A stretch of 64,000 nt of DNA from Paenibacillus sp. FSL H8-0548 (GCF_038630985.1 NZ_CP152049.1:4483501-4547500); one strand, 5' to 3'. Positions 34,949 to 43,812 are shown, numbered from the stretch's first letter. The notes: generated by a model from the sequence alone, not told the origin. A program made the numbers and translations.

Positions 34949-35863
34949 CTAAAGACGAAGCGCCTCAAGCAGCAGCGGCTGCAGCTCAACATAAATAGAG
35001 TCAAACTGGCTCATTGGCAGAGGATTCTCGCCATAGCCTGCTTCCACAGTAAATCCTGGTCTGCGAAAATGCTGAATAAACCAATCCTTATACCCCGCAT
35101 CGCTGCCAGAGAGCTTTACTGGCTCATAACCGCTCGCCTGGCCTAGTTTTTTGGCAAGCTGCTCCGCTTCTGCTGGCTCATAATCGCGATAGTTCCAATA
35201 TATTTCTCTTCCCTGCGTATGCAGCGCAACCACTGCATCGAAGCCAATCGTCTCTGTAAAGTGTGCCATTGCATGCGCTTCAGGCTCACTTAGCGGATAA
35301 GGGCCCGGGAAGTCCCGCGGACCAGGCCCCTCTATCCCTCTGCGCTTGCATTCTTCTTCCCAATAAGCAGGGAATTGATCGTTCAAATCCACACCTCTAA
35401 TATTTGCCTTCCAGCTGCTAAAATCGTTTGATCCGCCATTCCATTCAATCAGCTGTTTATGAAACGGATGGTTCACTGGCGATGCGCCTCGTTGAACTAG
35501 CTCCACACCATCAGGATTAACCATCGGAACCGTCCATAATGTCACCTGCTTGCATAAATCGCCCACCTGCTGGCCGGCTATCCTCTCTTCGTTGCAATAC
35601 GCTGCAGATAGATCCGCTACGAAGCGCATAAGCAGAGCGGATGTAATCCATTCGTTAGCATGAAAGGAGCCGTTGATATGAATACGCCGCGGCCCACTGC
35701 CGCAGCGCACTGCTAATATCGGCTTTCCCATTATACTTTCCCCGATGACATGTGCTGACACAAATGAATATCTGCCCGTCAGCTGCCTGACACCCTCCAG
35801 TAAATCAAGATGGGTAAAGCTTTGTTCAGAATAGATGATCAACACCTCCCACAGCATCAACAT
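34949..35863 (-). CDS. M14 zinc carboxypeptidase-like (gamma-D-glutamyl-L-diamino acid endopeptidase type)
   Basis: A ~304-residue M14 peptidase. Zinc ligands are in GSFHANEW (His and Glu) and VVALHTQG (His); the catalytic Glu is in FTVEAGYGENP, and NPDGVELV is also a family motif. Members of this subgroup cleave the gamma-D-Glu-diaminopimelate bond of cell-wall peptides during sporulation or murein recycling. No signal peptide is seen. The start is uncertain: ATG 35863 lacks a good ribosome site, while GGGAGGTG lies just inside the frame before alternative TTG/ATC codons. Confidence 0.82.
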   Translation of the reverse strand: MLMLWEVLIIYSEQSFTHLDLLEGVRQLTGRYSFVSAHVIGESIMGKPILAVRCGSGPRRIHINGSFHANEWITSALLMRFVADLSAAYCNEERIAGQQVGDLCKQVTLWTVPMVNPDGVELVQRGASPVNHPFHKQLIEWNGGSNDFSSWKANIRGVDLNDQFPAYWEEECKRRGIEGPGPRDFPGPYPLSEPEAHAMAHFTETIGFDAVVALHTQGREIYWNYRDYEPAEAEQLAKKLGQASGYEPVKLSGSDAGYKDWFIQHFRRPGFTVEAGYGENPLPMSQFDSIYVELQPLLLEALRL

Positions 35864-35917
35864 GCTCTTATCAGACTATGCCGTGCCAGCTTTGTCCTAT
35901 GTAGCAATCAAAAAAAG

Positions 35918-35943
35918 AAGCCAAGTCCTTTTGGACTCAGCCT
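35918..35943 (-). terminator. Terminator of the glutamate racemase gene
   Basis: Minus strand: AGGCTGAGTCC and GGACTTGGCTT pair (with wobbles) around AAAA, followed by seven T. Confidence 0.75.
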
Positions 35944-35963
35944 CCTCTCTCCCGTTGCCGATT

Positions 35964-36779
35964 TCAAACAATCGTCGGTATTTGCCATATAATGGGTGTC
36001 AACTCGATTTGTTCACCCAGCCACTGCCTTGTAATCGATTGGAACAATTGTTGATCGCCGCTGCAAAAAAACTGATGCACCGGCAGCCTATCACCGGCAG
36101 CCAGCTTGCCTCTGCCTTGAAGAATCACACTGATCTCACGCGCCGTCTCATCAGCCGAGCTAATGAGCTTGACGTCTTGACCCATGATCTCGGATATCGT
36201 TTCCGCTAGAAATGGATAATGTGTACATCCAAGAATTAAAGTGTCGATGGGATGCTCCCGCAAATGTCCGATGGAGCTGCGAATCGTCTCGTACGTCTCA
36301 TACGAACGAAAATTCCCCTTCTCTACTAAAGGCACAAATCGCGGGCAAGCTTCGCTTATCACTTTTACCTGCGGGTCCAGCTTCCGCAATGCTTGTTCAT
36401 AAGCGCCGCTATTAATTGTGCCTTCCGTACCGATGATTCCGACACAGCCCGTAACAGTAAAACCAATCGCTGCACGCGCTCCTGGATTAATGACCCCTAC
36501 AACAGGAATATCCACTCTTGCCCTTATATCCTCAAGTCCAGCGGCTGTCGCCGTATTGCAGGCGATAACAATCATTTTCGGTTGAAACTGTATTAAGTAT
36601 TCAACGATTTCTCGTGTAAAACGAACGACCTCTTCCGATGAACGGGGACCATAGGGTGTCCTTGCTGTATCTCCGTAGTAAACAAGTTTTTCGAGCGGCA
36701 GTTGACGCATCACTTCCTTGGCAACGGTAAGCCCGCCTACGCCTGAATCTAGTATCGCAATCGGTTGCTGCACAAACAC
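35964..36779 (-). CDS. murI: Glutamate racemase
   Basis: A 271-residue racemase making D-glutamate for peptidoglycan. The two catalytic Cys are in MIVIACNTATAAG and LILGCTHYPFL, and AILDSGVGGLTVAKE and YYGDTARTPYG form the substrate site. GTG 36779 lies 7 bp after AAGGA and gives the usual length; the frame continues upstream to an ATG at 36857, but that extension is an unusual hydrophobic peptide without a ribosome site. Confidence 0.93.
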   Translation of the reverse strand: MFVQQPIAILDSGVGGLTVAKEVMRQLPLEKLVYYGDTARTPYGPRSSEEVVRFTREIVEYLIQFQPKMIVIACNTATAAGLEDIRARVDIPVVGVINPGARAAIGFTVTGCVGIIGTEGTINSGAYEQALRKLDPQVKVISEACPRFVPLVEKGNFRSYETYETIRSSIGHLREHPIDTLILGCTHYPFLAETISEIMGQDVKLISSADETAREISVILQGRGKLAAGDRLPVHQFFCSGDQQLFQSITRQWLGEQIELTPIIWQIPTIV

Positions 36780-36893
36780 ACCGCTTTCCTTATACAAAAT
36801 GTAATAAATCCAGACAAAATAGCATATGAATACAGGCACCAAAACGTACCTGATCAAACCTCCGCACCTATGTAATTTAAGCTGAATTGGATG

Positions 36894-36932
36894 GATCGTG
36901 ATGAACTACTCCGTAGTTTCACGGTCTTTTTT
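36894..36932 (+). terminator. Orphan plus-strand terminator or attenuator upstream of the GH13 gene
   Basis: GATCGTGATGAACTAC and GTAGTTTCACGGTC pair with a 2-base bulge, followed by six T on the plus strand. No plus-strand gene ends here, since the upstream gene is on the minus strand. It could be an attenuator in the amylase leader or stop antisense transcription into that gene. Confidence 0.6.
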
Positions 36933-37070
36933 GCTATTTTCTATGCTACATCACCCAATGCCAACCCTTGATCAGCTGTTTCGTGTCCGTATTATCGGGT
37001 AAATACAAAATATACCTTAGCTAGTACATTGTATTCACAAATAAAACTCATAACGATAGGAGCTGGAGCC

Positions 37071-38816
37071 ATGTTCAAAGAATGCTTGCATCACTCACCA
37101 GATCTGAAATGGGCTTATGCATACGACTGCGATAGTTTTCATCTCAGGCTCCGCACCAAAAGAGACGATGTTGAAGAGGCCGTAGCGGTTACAGGCGACA
37201 AATACGACTGGGATCAACATTCATTAGATGTTCAGATGGTAAAAATAGCGGCTGATTCCCTATTTGATTATTGGGAGGCCGTTATTAAACCAGAGTTTCA
37301 GCGTTTTTCATACTGCTTTCGTGTCCACAGCGGCGACGAAATATTGTGGCTGACCGAGAACGGCATTTTTGAAGAACAACCTACACCTGTCGACGGTTAT
37401 TTTGAAGTTCCATACATTCATGCCATCGATTTGTTTGATGCCCCTAAATGGGCAAAGGACGCTATCTTCTACCAAATCATTCCTGATCGCTTCGCTAATG
37501 GCGACTTAAATAATGATCCTGAAAGCATAAAGACTTGGGGTGAGGCGCCAAGCGGAGAGGACCATTTTGGCGGTGATTTGCAAGGCATCATGGACAATCT
37601 CAACCATTTGACTGATCTGGGGATCAACGCGATTTATTTAACACCGGTATTTACTGCCCCCTCCAATCATAAATATGACACGATTGATTATAAACATATT
37701 GATCCGCATTTTGGAGATGCTGAGCTGCTTAAAAAGCTAGTGTCGGCATGCCACGAGCTTAAAATCAGAGTTATCCTCGATGCTGTATTTAATCATACGA
37801 GCGAGCAATTCCCTCCCTTTCAAGACGTACTGAAGAAGGGCGAGGGCTCCAAGTATAAAGATTGGTTTCATTTAAAGGGCCTCCCAGTTGAAGTAAAGGA
37901 CGGCATGGCCAACTATGCTACCTTTGGCTTTTATGGCAATATGCCTAAGCTGAATACAGCAAACCCGGAGGTTAAGCAATATTTGCTCGATATCGCCGTT
38001 TATTGGATAAAAGAAGCTGATATTGACGGATGGCGGCTGGATGTTGCTAACGAAATCGATCATGCCTTCTGGCACGAATTCCGAGCTGCGGTTAAAGCTG
38101 CCAAGCCTGACGCTTTTATTATTGGGGAGGTGTGGGGAAATTCGCTTAACTGGCTGCATGGGGATGAGTTTGATTCCGCTATGAATTATCCGGTTACAGA
38201 TCGCATTTTGAATTTCTTCTCGAGCTCCGAGGGTGCAGCATCTGATTTCGCTGATGAAATTAATCGCTTGCTCATGAGATATCCTCAGCAAACCAATGAG
38301 GCGCTATTCAACCTGCTGTCCAGCCACGATACCCCGCGTGCAGCGACCCGATTAGACGGAAATACTCTGCGTTTGAAGCTGGCTGTTGTATTTATGCTCA
38401 CCTATATGGGCATTCCTTGCATTTATTACGGGGATGAAATTGGCATGGACGGAGGAGATGATCCCGATTGCCGCAAATGTATGGAATGGGATAGGGATAG
38501 GCAAGATCGTCAGCTATTTGATTTTTATCAGCTTTTAATTAAGCTGCGCAAGAGCCACCCAGCACTGCGTGATGGCCGCTTCCGCTTCCTGCATGCAGAT
38601 AATGAGAAGAAAACGTTGATTTATGAGCGTTTGAATGCTTCAGAGCATTTTACCATTTGGATTAACAATTCCGAAGAAGCCGTCACGCTCACACATCCGA
38701 TGCAAGCTAACGATTGGCGCGATGCCCTTACGAACGATGAGGCAGCCACTTTCGAGGAGCAGCTTCAAATTGAGCTTAAACCGCTCGACTTTCGCATATT
38801 GTATCGGAACATATAA
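37071..38816 (+). CDS. GH13 alpha-glycosidase (neopullulanase/cyclomaltodextrinase type)
   Basis: A 581-residue cytosolic enzyme: an N-terminal CBM34-like domain (~1-120), then the GH13 barrel. The four conserved regions are visible: DAVFNHTS, GWRLDVANE with the nucleophile Asp, IIGEVWGN with the acid Glu, and LLSSHDTPR with the stabilising Asp. Together with the N domain they indicate the neopullulanase/maltogenic amylase subfamily, which degrades maltodextrins and cyclodextrins. ATG 37071 follows AGGAG. The next gene, glgC, acts on glycogen. Confidence 0.9.
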   Translation: MFKECLHHSPDLKWAYAYDCDSFHLRLRTKRDDVEEAVAVTGDKYDWDQHSLDVQMVKIAADSLFDYWEAVIKPEFQRFSYCFRVHSGDEILWLTENGIFEEQPTPVDGYFEVPYIHAIDLFDAPKWAKDAIFYQIIPDRFANGDLNNDPESIKTWGEAPSGEDHFGGDLQGIMDNLNHLTDLGINAIYLTPVFTAPSNHKYDTIDYKHIDPHFGDAELLKKLVSACHELKIRVILDAVFNHTSEQFPPFQDVLKKGEGSKYKDWFHLKGLPVEVKDGMANYATFGFYGNMPKLNTANPEVKQYLLDIAVYWIKEADIDGWRLDVANEIDHAFWHEFRAAVKAAKPDAFIIGEVWGNSLNWLHGDEFDSAMNYPVTDRILNFFSSSEGAASDFADEINRLLMRYPQQTNEALFNLLSSHDTPRAATRLDGNTLRLKLAVVFMLTYMGIPCIYYGDEIGMDGGDDPDCRKCMEWDRDRQDRQLFDFYQLLIKLRKSHPALRDGRFRFLHADNEKKTLIYERLNASEHFTIWINNSEEAVTLTHPMQANDWRDALTNDEAATFEEQLQIELKPLDFRILYRNI

Positions 38817-38915
38817 ATGTAAAATAATCGTTTCAAAGCTGTAATAAGAGGTTAAACAAAAAGTACAATGTTTTGGATTAACAATTTAACTTAAATTGGA
38901 CAGGGGGAAAACAAA

Positions 38916-40145
38916 TTGTTTAATGAGCAAGAATGTGTAGCCATGTTGCTAGCTGGCGGAGAAGGTCGGCGCCTCGCTCCGCTTACAGGTCAACTCGCCA
39001 AGCCCGCAGTTCCATTCGGCGATCGTTTTCGAATGATTGATTTCCCGCTAAACAACTGTGCAATTTCGAATATTAAGACGATTGGCGTGCTTACGCAGTA
39101 TTGCGCTGATACTGTACATAACTATGTAATGAGCATTCAACAAAAGCTGCATTCGGATCAAGCTAACTCAGACATTTCATTTCTCCCTTCCTCTCGCAGA
39201 TGTCCAGATGGCTACAGCGGAACCGCAGACGCAATTTATCAAAACATCGACTATATTGACAAACATAATCCTGAACATGTGCTTATTCTCTCTGGTGACC
39301 ATATCTACGAAATGGACTATAGGCCTATGCTTGAATTTCATAAGCAGCGCCGTGCAGCGGTAACCATAGGAGTCAAGCAGGTGCCTTGGCGGGATGCCAG
39401 TCGATTCGGCATCCTTACTACTGACGAACAATACCATATACGTTCCTTTCACGAGAAACCTGCTGAGCCGCAAAGCAATTTGGCCTCTATGGGCATTTAT
39501 TTGTTTTGTTGGTCTGACTTAAGAGCCGCTCTGATCAAGGATGCCGCTAATCCAGCTTCAAGCCATGATTTTGGCAAAGATATTATTCCAACCCTTCTTT
39601 CCTCAGAGGCTAGCATGGTCGCTTACCCTTATGATGGCTACTGGCGAGATGTAGGTACAATTGACAGCTTATGGGAAGCCAATATGGACTTGCTTGATGG
39701 CGAGTTTAAATTTAATGCAACGAACTGGGCAGCCTATTCCAGCAATTCTTCAAATACTTCAACATCCACTTCAGGTTTAAACGCCATCATCTCAGATTCC
39801 CTGATGCATCCGTACTGCTCAATCGAAGCTGAAGTCACTCGTTCGATTATCTGCTCTGGCGTTACCATTGGAGAAGATAGCGAGGTGTGCGAGAGCATTA
39901 TTATGCCTGGAGCCACAATTGGAAAAAATGTTACCATTCATCGCGCCATTATTGGCGAAGGAGCTATTATCCACGATGGAGCATACATAGGCAGCATGAA
40001 TGATCAAATTTCCGTTATTGCTCCCTTTGAAGCAGTTGCTTCACCATCCATTGGCATTAACCATCATAATCCAAAGCCGCTGGCTGACTTGTTTGCCCCA
40101 ACTGCTGCCCATTCGTACAGCAATGCTCTCAGCCAAAACAGTTGA
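38916..40145 (+). CDS. glgC: Glucose-1-phosphate adenylyltransferase
   Basis: A 409-residue ADP-glucose pyrophosphorylase, making ADP-glucose for glycogen. The nucleotide-binding MLLAGGEGRRLAPLTGQLAK motif, the FGDRFRMIDFPLNNC loop, and HEKPAEPQS and YWRDVGTIDSLWEAN are family motifs. The C-terminal left-handed beta-helix (ATIGKNVTIHRAIIGEGA) is also present. TTG 38916 after AGGGGGAAAA is the start. No glgA or glgB is adjacent in this window. Confidence 0.9.
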   Translation: MFNEQECVAMLLAGGEGRRLAPLTGQLAKPAVPFGDRFRMIDFPLNNCAISNIKTIGVLTQYCADTVHNYVMSIQQKLHSDQANSDISFLPSSRRCPDGYSGTADAIYQNIDYIDKHNPEHVLILSGDHIYEMDYRPMLEFHKQRRAAVTIGVKQVPWRDASRFGILTTDEQYHIRSFHEKPAEPQSNLASMGIYLFCWSDLRAALIKDAANPASSHDFGKDIIPTLLSSEASMVAYPYDGYWRDVGTIDSLWEANMDLLDGEFKFNATNWAAYSSNSSNTSTSTSGLNAIISDSLMHPYCSIEAEVTRSIICSGVTIGEDSEVCESIIMPGATIGKNVTIHRAIIGEGAIIHDGAYIGSMNDQISVIAPFEAVASPSIGINHHNPKPLADLFAPTAAHSYSNALSQNS

Positions 40146-40152
40146 TTTTTTT

Positions 40153-40203
40153 AAAAAAAGGCAAACTGGATGAGCTCTCGCTCAGATCAGTTTGCCTTTT
40201 TTT
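40153..40203. terminator. Bidirectional terminator after glgC
   Basis: AAAAAAAGGCAAACTG and CAGTTTGCCTTTTTTT are perfect complements, with an inner TGAGC/GCTCA stem. Confidence 0.92.
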
Positions 40204-40205
40204 GA

Positions 40206-40640
40206 TTAGCTAATCACTTGAGGCTCCTTCGTTGCAGCCGCTTCAGTCTCTCCTGCTTCTATGTCATCAATGGCGCTCACTTCTTCAGCCTCGTTCAGCT
40301 CCGGCTCGGCAATTGCTGTCGTACCAGAAATGGTTTCGGTTTCCTCGGTGCCTTTGCTGCGCAATCTTACACTGCTTGCCACTTGGGTTGCCGCCTGTTT
40401 GGTTTTACCTGCGATATGCACCGCTTGATCACCAATTTGTCTTGCAATACGCCCTGTTTTATCACTTACTTGGCCTGCTACCTTAACGGTCGTATCGCCT
40501 ACTTTTTGTGCGCCTACAGAAATGTCCTGGCGAAGCTCCTTACCAGGCTTAGGAGCTAACAGCAATGCCGTAACCGATCCAATAACACCACCAGCTAATG
40601 CGCCGAGCATAAATCCTTTTGTTTGTTTGCGTGTTGACAT
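40206..40640 (-). CDS. YtxH domain protein
   Basis: A 144-residue protein. GFMLGALAGGVIGSVTALLLAPKPGKELR is the YtxH glycine-zipper membrane segment, followed by a Lys/Gln-rich amphipathic helix and an acidic Glu/Ala tail. YtxH proteins belong to the general-stress/cell-envelope set in Bacillus; the mechanism is unknown. ATG 40640 (or 40643) follows AGGAG. Shares a strand and likely an operon with the DUF948 gene 52 bp upstream. Confidence 0.8.
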   Translation of the reverse strand: MSTRKQTKGFMLGALAGGVIGSVTALLLAPKPGKELRQDISVGAQKVGDTTVKVAGQVSDKTGRIARQIGDQAVHIAGKTKQAATQVASSVRLRSKGTEETETISGTTAIAEPELNEAEEVSAIDDIEAGETEAAATKEPQVIS

Positions 40641-40691
40641 CATAATCACTCCTATCGTGAATAGTGTGCTCTTCGTCTCTGCTGCTTTAAC

Positions 40692-41168
40692 TTAGGTATC
40701 CGATTCGGATACGGGCCTCTGCTCATGGTCTGCAGCGACTGATCCCTTTCGGCTAGTTTGCCACAGCTGCCACGCAGTCATTCCAAGCTCAGCCCATTCC
40801 AATGCTTCACCGACCTGCCGCTTCGTCTCAGGACGCTTCGCGTGCTGCTCAGCAGATTCTGATAAAAGAGAACTGATGCGCTCAGCTGCCGATGTCGTAT
40901 GCGCTATCGCTCCTCCAACCTGCCCTGCTGCTTCGAACAGCTTGCTCGCTGCTTGAAGCTGGCGGTGTGCCGCAATTATCGTCTCCTCTGCCGGCTTGAT
41001 AAGACCTCCAAGCTCCAATGACAACTTATGCAGATCCTCCTGCATCGTTTCAGCCATCACCTGCACACGCGCCAGCTTGAAGAGTGCTGAACGCAATACT
41101 AAGAGTATGCCCGCCACCAAAATAACAAATGCGCCTGCGGCAATCGCCGCACTCCAGATCATGACCAT
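40692..41168 (-). CDS. DUF948 membrane protein
   Basis: A 158-residue protein with one N-terminal transmembrane helix (MIWSAAIAAGAFVILVAGIL) and a long helical segment with LARVQVMAETMQEDLHKL, typical of DUF948 proteins that accompany YtxH. ATG 41168 follows GGAGGAGGG; an upstream in-frame start has no ribosome site. Confidence 0.78.
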   Translation of the reverse strand: MVMIWSAAIAAGAFVILVAGILLVLRSALFKLARVQVMAETMQEDLHKLSLELGGLIKPAEETIIAAHRQLQAASKLFEAAGQVGGAIAHTTSAAERISSLLSESAEQHAKRPETKRQVGEALEWAELGMTAWQLWQTSRKGSVAADHEQRPVSESDT

Positions 41169-41287
41169 TCCCGTATCCCTCCTCCTCCATCGATTGCAGT
41201 GCCTTCCATCATGTACTTCTAGACGAATGCCCACTTGCGTAATGACAGTATAAGCAGCATGGGCTTGTCATGACACAGCTGAAACAA

Positions 41288-41335
41288 AAAAAAGGCCATC
41301 CGCAAATCTTTTTGAGATTTGCTAAGACAACCTTT
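41288..41335 (-). terminator. Terminator of the SufR-like regulator gene
   Basis: GCAAATCT and AGATTTGC form the inner stem, with an outer AGGTTGTC/GGATGGCC part, followed by eight T on the minus strand. Confidence 0.8.
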
Positions 41336-41355
41336 GCATTGCTGCATCTATTCCT

Positions 41356-42012
41356 TTATCCAATATGGTAGCTGCACTTTCCGCCACCCTTTGCCAGACA
41401 TTCCGTCCGTTCAACTGGTACATCAAGCAGTGATTTAAACAAGGACAGCTCACATCTGCATGCTTCTTGGTAGACTCCTGCAACCTGTGCAATCGGACAA
41501 TTATACTCATACAGCATATAGCTGCCGTCACTCTGCATTTTAACTTCCGCCATATAGCCGCCAGCATTTTGAATGACAGCCAGCTCGCTTACCTTCTGCT
41601 CCAAGCTTTTTCCAGCCATCCGAGGCTCGTAGCGCTCAAGCAGCTTCTTCTTGCGGCCTTCAAAAATTTTGTTAATTAACGCTGCAGTATCCGGGTCATC
41701 CGCCAGCTCATCCAGCAAGTCCAATGCAAGCAAATGATAGTTTTTCGGAAATAGCTCATCCGCATCAACAGTCAGCTCATAAGCATGCAGCGGCCTTCCC
41801 ATCGCCTGTCGAACCGACACGATGTTGACGCTGCCTTCATTCTCGAGCACGTAGATATGTCGGCGAATAGCCATTTCTGTTAATCCCAGCTCATTTGCAA
41901 GCTCACTCGCATTCATTCTGCCGCCCGTCTTCAGCAGCAGCAGTATACGCTCCCGCGTAGAGCTGTCTCCTTGCGAAGCCGCCGTCATGCCAGCAGCACC
42001 TACCGCTTTCAT
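41356..42012 (-). CDS. SufR/COG2345-like winged-helix regulator with C-terminal Cys cluster
   Basis: A 218-residue transcription factor. An N-terminal winged helix (RERILLLLKTGGRMNASELA, MAIRRHIYVLE) is followed by a ligand domain with Cys residues in YNCPIAQ, EACRCELS, TECLAK and GKCSYHI. This arrangement is like that of SufR-type regulators, which bind an iron-sulfur cluster, so redox or iron sensing is plausible. ATG 42012 lies 9 bp after AAGGG; TTG 42021 is an alternative. The HesB-like and DUF1450 genes are 7 kb away, so no target is evident. Confidence 0.72.
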   Translation of the reverse strand: MKAVGAAGMTAASQGDSSTRERILLLLKTGGRMNASELANELGLTEMAIRRHIYVLENEGSVNIVSVRQAMGRPLHAYELTVDADELFPKNYHLLALDLLDELADDPDTAALINKIFEGRKKKLLERYEPRMAGKSLEQKVSELAVIQNAGGYMAEVKMQSDGSYMLYEYNCPIAQVAGVYQEACRCELSLFKSLLDVPVERTECLAKGGGKCSYHIG

Positions 42013-42120
42013 CCGCTTCAACCCTTCACCACCTTTACAGGCTTGATAGCGTCATTGTAACGTATTATGACTATTTCGTAAATCAGCAGAAAAATCCTCC
42101 AAAGCATAGATCGAGGCCCT

Positions 42121-42540
42121 CTACAGCTCACGCTCCAAATAGTCTTCAATTGATTTTTTAAACGCAGGCAGCAGTGTGGAGAGCGTCTTCGTGAGCGGTT
42201 GAAGCTCTGACCTCTGCCAAACATAATAATCCTGAACCAGCGGCTTCCGCAGCATAACGAGTTCAGTTAGCACTGCTTGCATCTCCAGAGGAAATGCTCC
42301 AGCTTCGCCTGTAATCTCGATGATGTCCTCATAGCTGCTCGCATCACGCAAAATAAACCCATCGATCAGGAAGCTTCCAATATCGGTTACCGTTTCAATG
42401 GCCAAATGCAGCGCTCTTTCCTGCGCTAAGCCCTCCAGCACCGTGCCCTGCCAATTAACGGCAAGCATTTCCATGGCCGTTGCTAGTTCAGCAATAGAAT
42501 CCAACCTTACGGCAATTTGTTCGCGATTTACAAAATACAT
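42121..42540 (-). CDS. DUF86/HepT-like protein (YutE type)
   Basis: A 139-residue helical HEPN-fold protein resembling Bacillus YutE (MYFVNREQIAVRLD, ETVTDIGSFLIDGFILRDASSYEDII). HepT toxins use an RX4HXY motif; here it reads RKPLVQDY, with Gln in place of His, so RNase activity is not expected. No MNT-type nucleotidyltransferase gene is next to it. It follows a 38-residue membrane protein gene. Confidence 0.75.
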   Translation of the reverse strand: MYFVNREQIAVRLDSIAELATAMEMLAVNWQGTVLEGLAQERALHLAIETVTDIGSFLIDGFILRDASSYEDIIEITGEAGAFPLEMQAVLTELVMLRKPLVQDYYVWQRSELQPLTKTLSTLLPAFKKSIEDYLEREL

Positions 42541-42557
42541 CAGTCAGTCGCCCGCTT

Positions 42558-42674
42558 TCAGCCTTGCTTCTTTTTTTTCGCCTTGCGTTTAAGCCATGCT
42601 ACCATAATAATGCTGCTCAATATAATAACTAGCAAATACGTCAATATTTCATAAACGTCTCTCATATCGCTCAT
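42558..42674 (-). CDS. 38-residue membrane protein
   Basis: A short frame, MSDMRDVYEILTYLL then VIILSSIIMVAWLKRK and a basic KKKKQG tail. It has a single transmembrane helix with positive-inside end. It fits exactly between the Dabb gene (18 bp before) and the DUF86 gene (17 bp after), on the same strand. The ribosome site is weak (AAGGCGG at long spacing). No family is recognised. Confidence 0.5.
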   Translation of the reverse strand: MSDMRDVYEILTYLLVIILSSIIMVAWLKRKAKKKKQG

Positions 42675-42692
42675 AATCCGTTAACCCGCCTT

Positions 42693-42980
42693 TCAGCTTT
42701 CAAAATCAACGCTGACAGAAGCTTCACGAACCTGCGTCATATGCTCGATGACCTTCTTATGGACAGGGTGCACCTGATAAACATCCAACGCTTCTAACGA
42801 ATCAAACTTTGTAATTAGTGCGATATGATACGAACGCTCCGAATGTACAACATCAACACCAACTTCAATCGATTTCAAAACCTCGATTTTCCCTTCCATA
42901 TCTCTAAGCACCTGTGCGGTACGAGCTACACTTTCTTCACTGCCATCCTTCAATTTAAAAAATACGATATGAGTAATCAT
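42693..42980 (-). CDS. Dabb (stress-responsive A/B barrel) protein
   Basis: A 95-residue alpha-beta barrel protein starting MITHIVFFKLKDGS, with SYHIALITKFDSLEALDVYQVHPVHKK, the classic Dabb pattern. Family members form dimers; most have no assigned function. GAGGAGG precedes the ATG. Confidence 0.85.
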   Translation of the reverse strand: MITHIVFFKLKDGSEESVARTAQVLRDMEGKIEVLKSIEVGVDVVHSERSYHIALITKFDSLEALDVYQVHPVHKKVIEHMTQVREASVSVDFES

Positions 42981-43087
42981 CTATTGTTCCTCCTCTAATT
43001 TCGTCGCATGAATTTCGTCCGTTTGTCACATAATAACCTATGCAGTCGCATTACGGCAATCTTTAACGCGAAGGAGATCGGTACGTT

Positions 43088-43354
43088 ATGCGCTATCCGG
43101 TTACAATTGTTGCTGCTTTGATTGGAATAGCTATTTGCTTGTTTAATTACACTGGCTATGACCCGCACAATTTTATTTTTTTTATGTTCAGCATACCTGC
43201 ATGGTTCGTTGACTTATTTGTCGACGTGCACGAGGTAAGCGTAGTGCTCATGTACGTGCTTACGATTGTGACCTGGGCGCTGCTCGGCTTTATTGCCGAC
43301 GTCCTCATCTCACGTGGCCGCAAAAATGAGCATAGACGCCGTTCAGCCCGTTAG
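43088..43354 (+). CDS. Small two- to three-helix membrane protein
   Basis: An 88-residue hydrophobic protein with helices at ~5-22, ~28-45 and ~50-70 and a basic tail (RKNEHRRRSAR). GAAGGAGAT lies upstream and a terminator directly follows, so it is a single-gene unit. No family recognised. Confidence 0.65.
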   Translation: MRYPVTIVAALIGIAICLFNYTGYDPHNFIFFMFSIPAWFVDLFVDVHEVSVVLMYVLTIVTWALLGFIADVLISRGRKNEHRRRSAR

Positions 43355-43368
43355 CTTAAACTCGACAA

Positions 43369-43390
43369 AAAGGAGCCTTTCGGCTCCTTT
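43369..43390. terminator. Terminator hairpin
   Basis: AAAGGAGCC and GGCTCCTTT pair around a TTTC loop between two convergent genes. Confidence 0.8.
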
Positions 43391-43422
43391 CGCTTTGTCT
43401 ACCGTTGATTAATCGTTTACGG

Positions 43423-43812
43423 TTAGGCAGCTTCCACAACTAATGTAGACTCCATCGTTGTATGTCCCTGTCCACATGGAATGGAACAATAGATTTTGTA
43501 CGTGCCCGGCTCTGTAAATTCCAAATCCGTTTCCGGATTGTCATTATCTAAAGCAACCTGAAGCTCATCAATATGTATCCCATGAATCCCACTTTTGTTA
43601 GAAAGCTTCAATCTAACCTTGTCTCCAACCTTAACTTTGTACTCTTCTTGATCGAATACAAAATCGTTTGATGCAACAATCTTGACCAAACTCATGCCCT
43701 CTGGCAACGAGGCAGACTCGTCAACCGGCTTAGAAGGCAAAGCGAATGTGAGCAAATATAAGCCCAGCAACGACGCCGCTGTAAATAAAATAAACATAAT
43801 CCACTTGTGCAT
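43423..43812 (-). CDS. Membrane-anchored cupredoxin with CuA-like motif
   Basis: A 129-residue protein: an N-terminal signal anchor (WIMFILFTAASLLGLYLLTF), then a cupredoxin domain. IHGIHI supplies a His and CSIPCGQGHTTM two Cys, a His and a Met, like the dinuclear CuA site of cytochrome oxidase subunit II (CSELCGxxHxxM). The residue between the first Cys pair that is usually Glu is here Pro. No oxidase subunit I gene is near. Possible electron carrier or copper-handling protein. Confidence 0.78.
   Translation of the reverse strand: MHKWIMFILFTAASLLGLYLLTFALPSKPVDESASLPEGMSLVKIVASNDFVFDQEEYKVKVGDKVRLKLSNKSGIHGIHIDELQVALDNDNPETDLEFTEPGTYKIYCSIPCGQGHTTMESTLVVEAA

Noticed and set aside
36780..36857. 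Membrane-anchored N-terminal extension of glutamate racemase
   Set aside because: The extension has no ribosome site, while a GTG with good spacing gives the normal racemase length.
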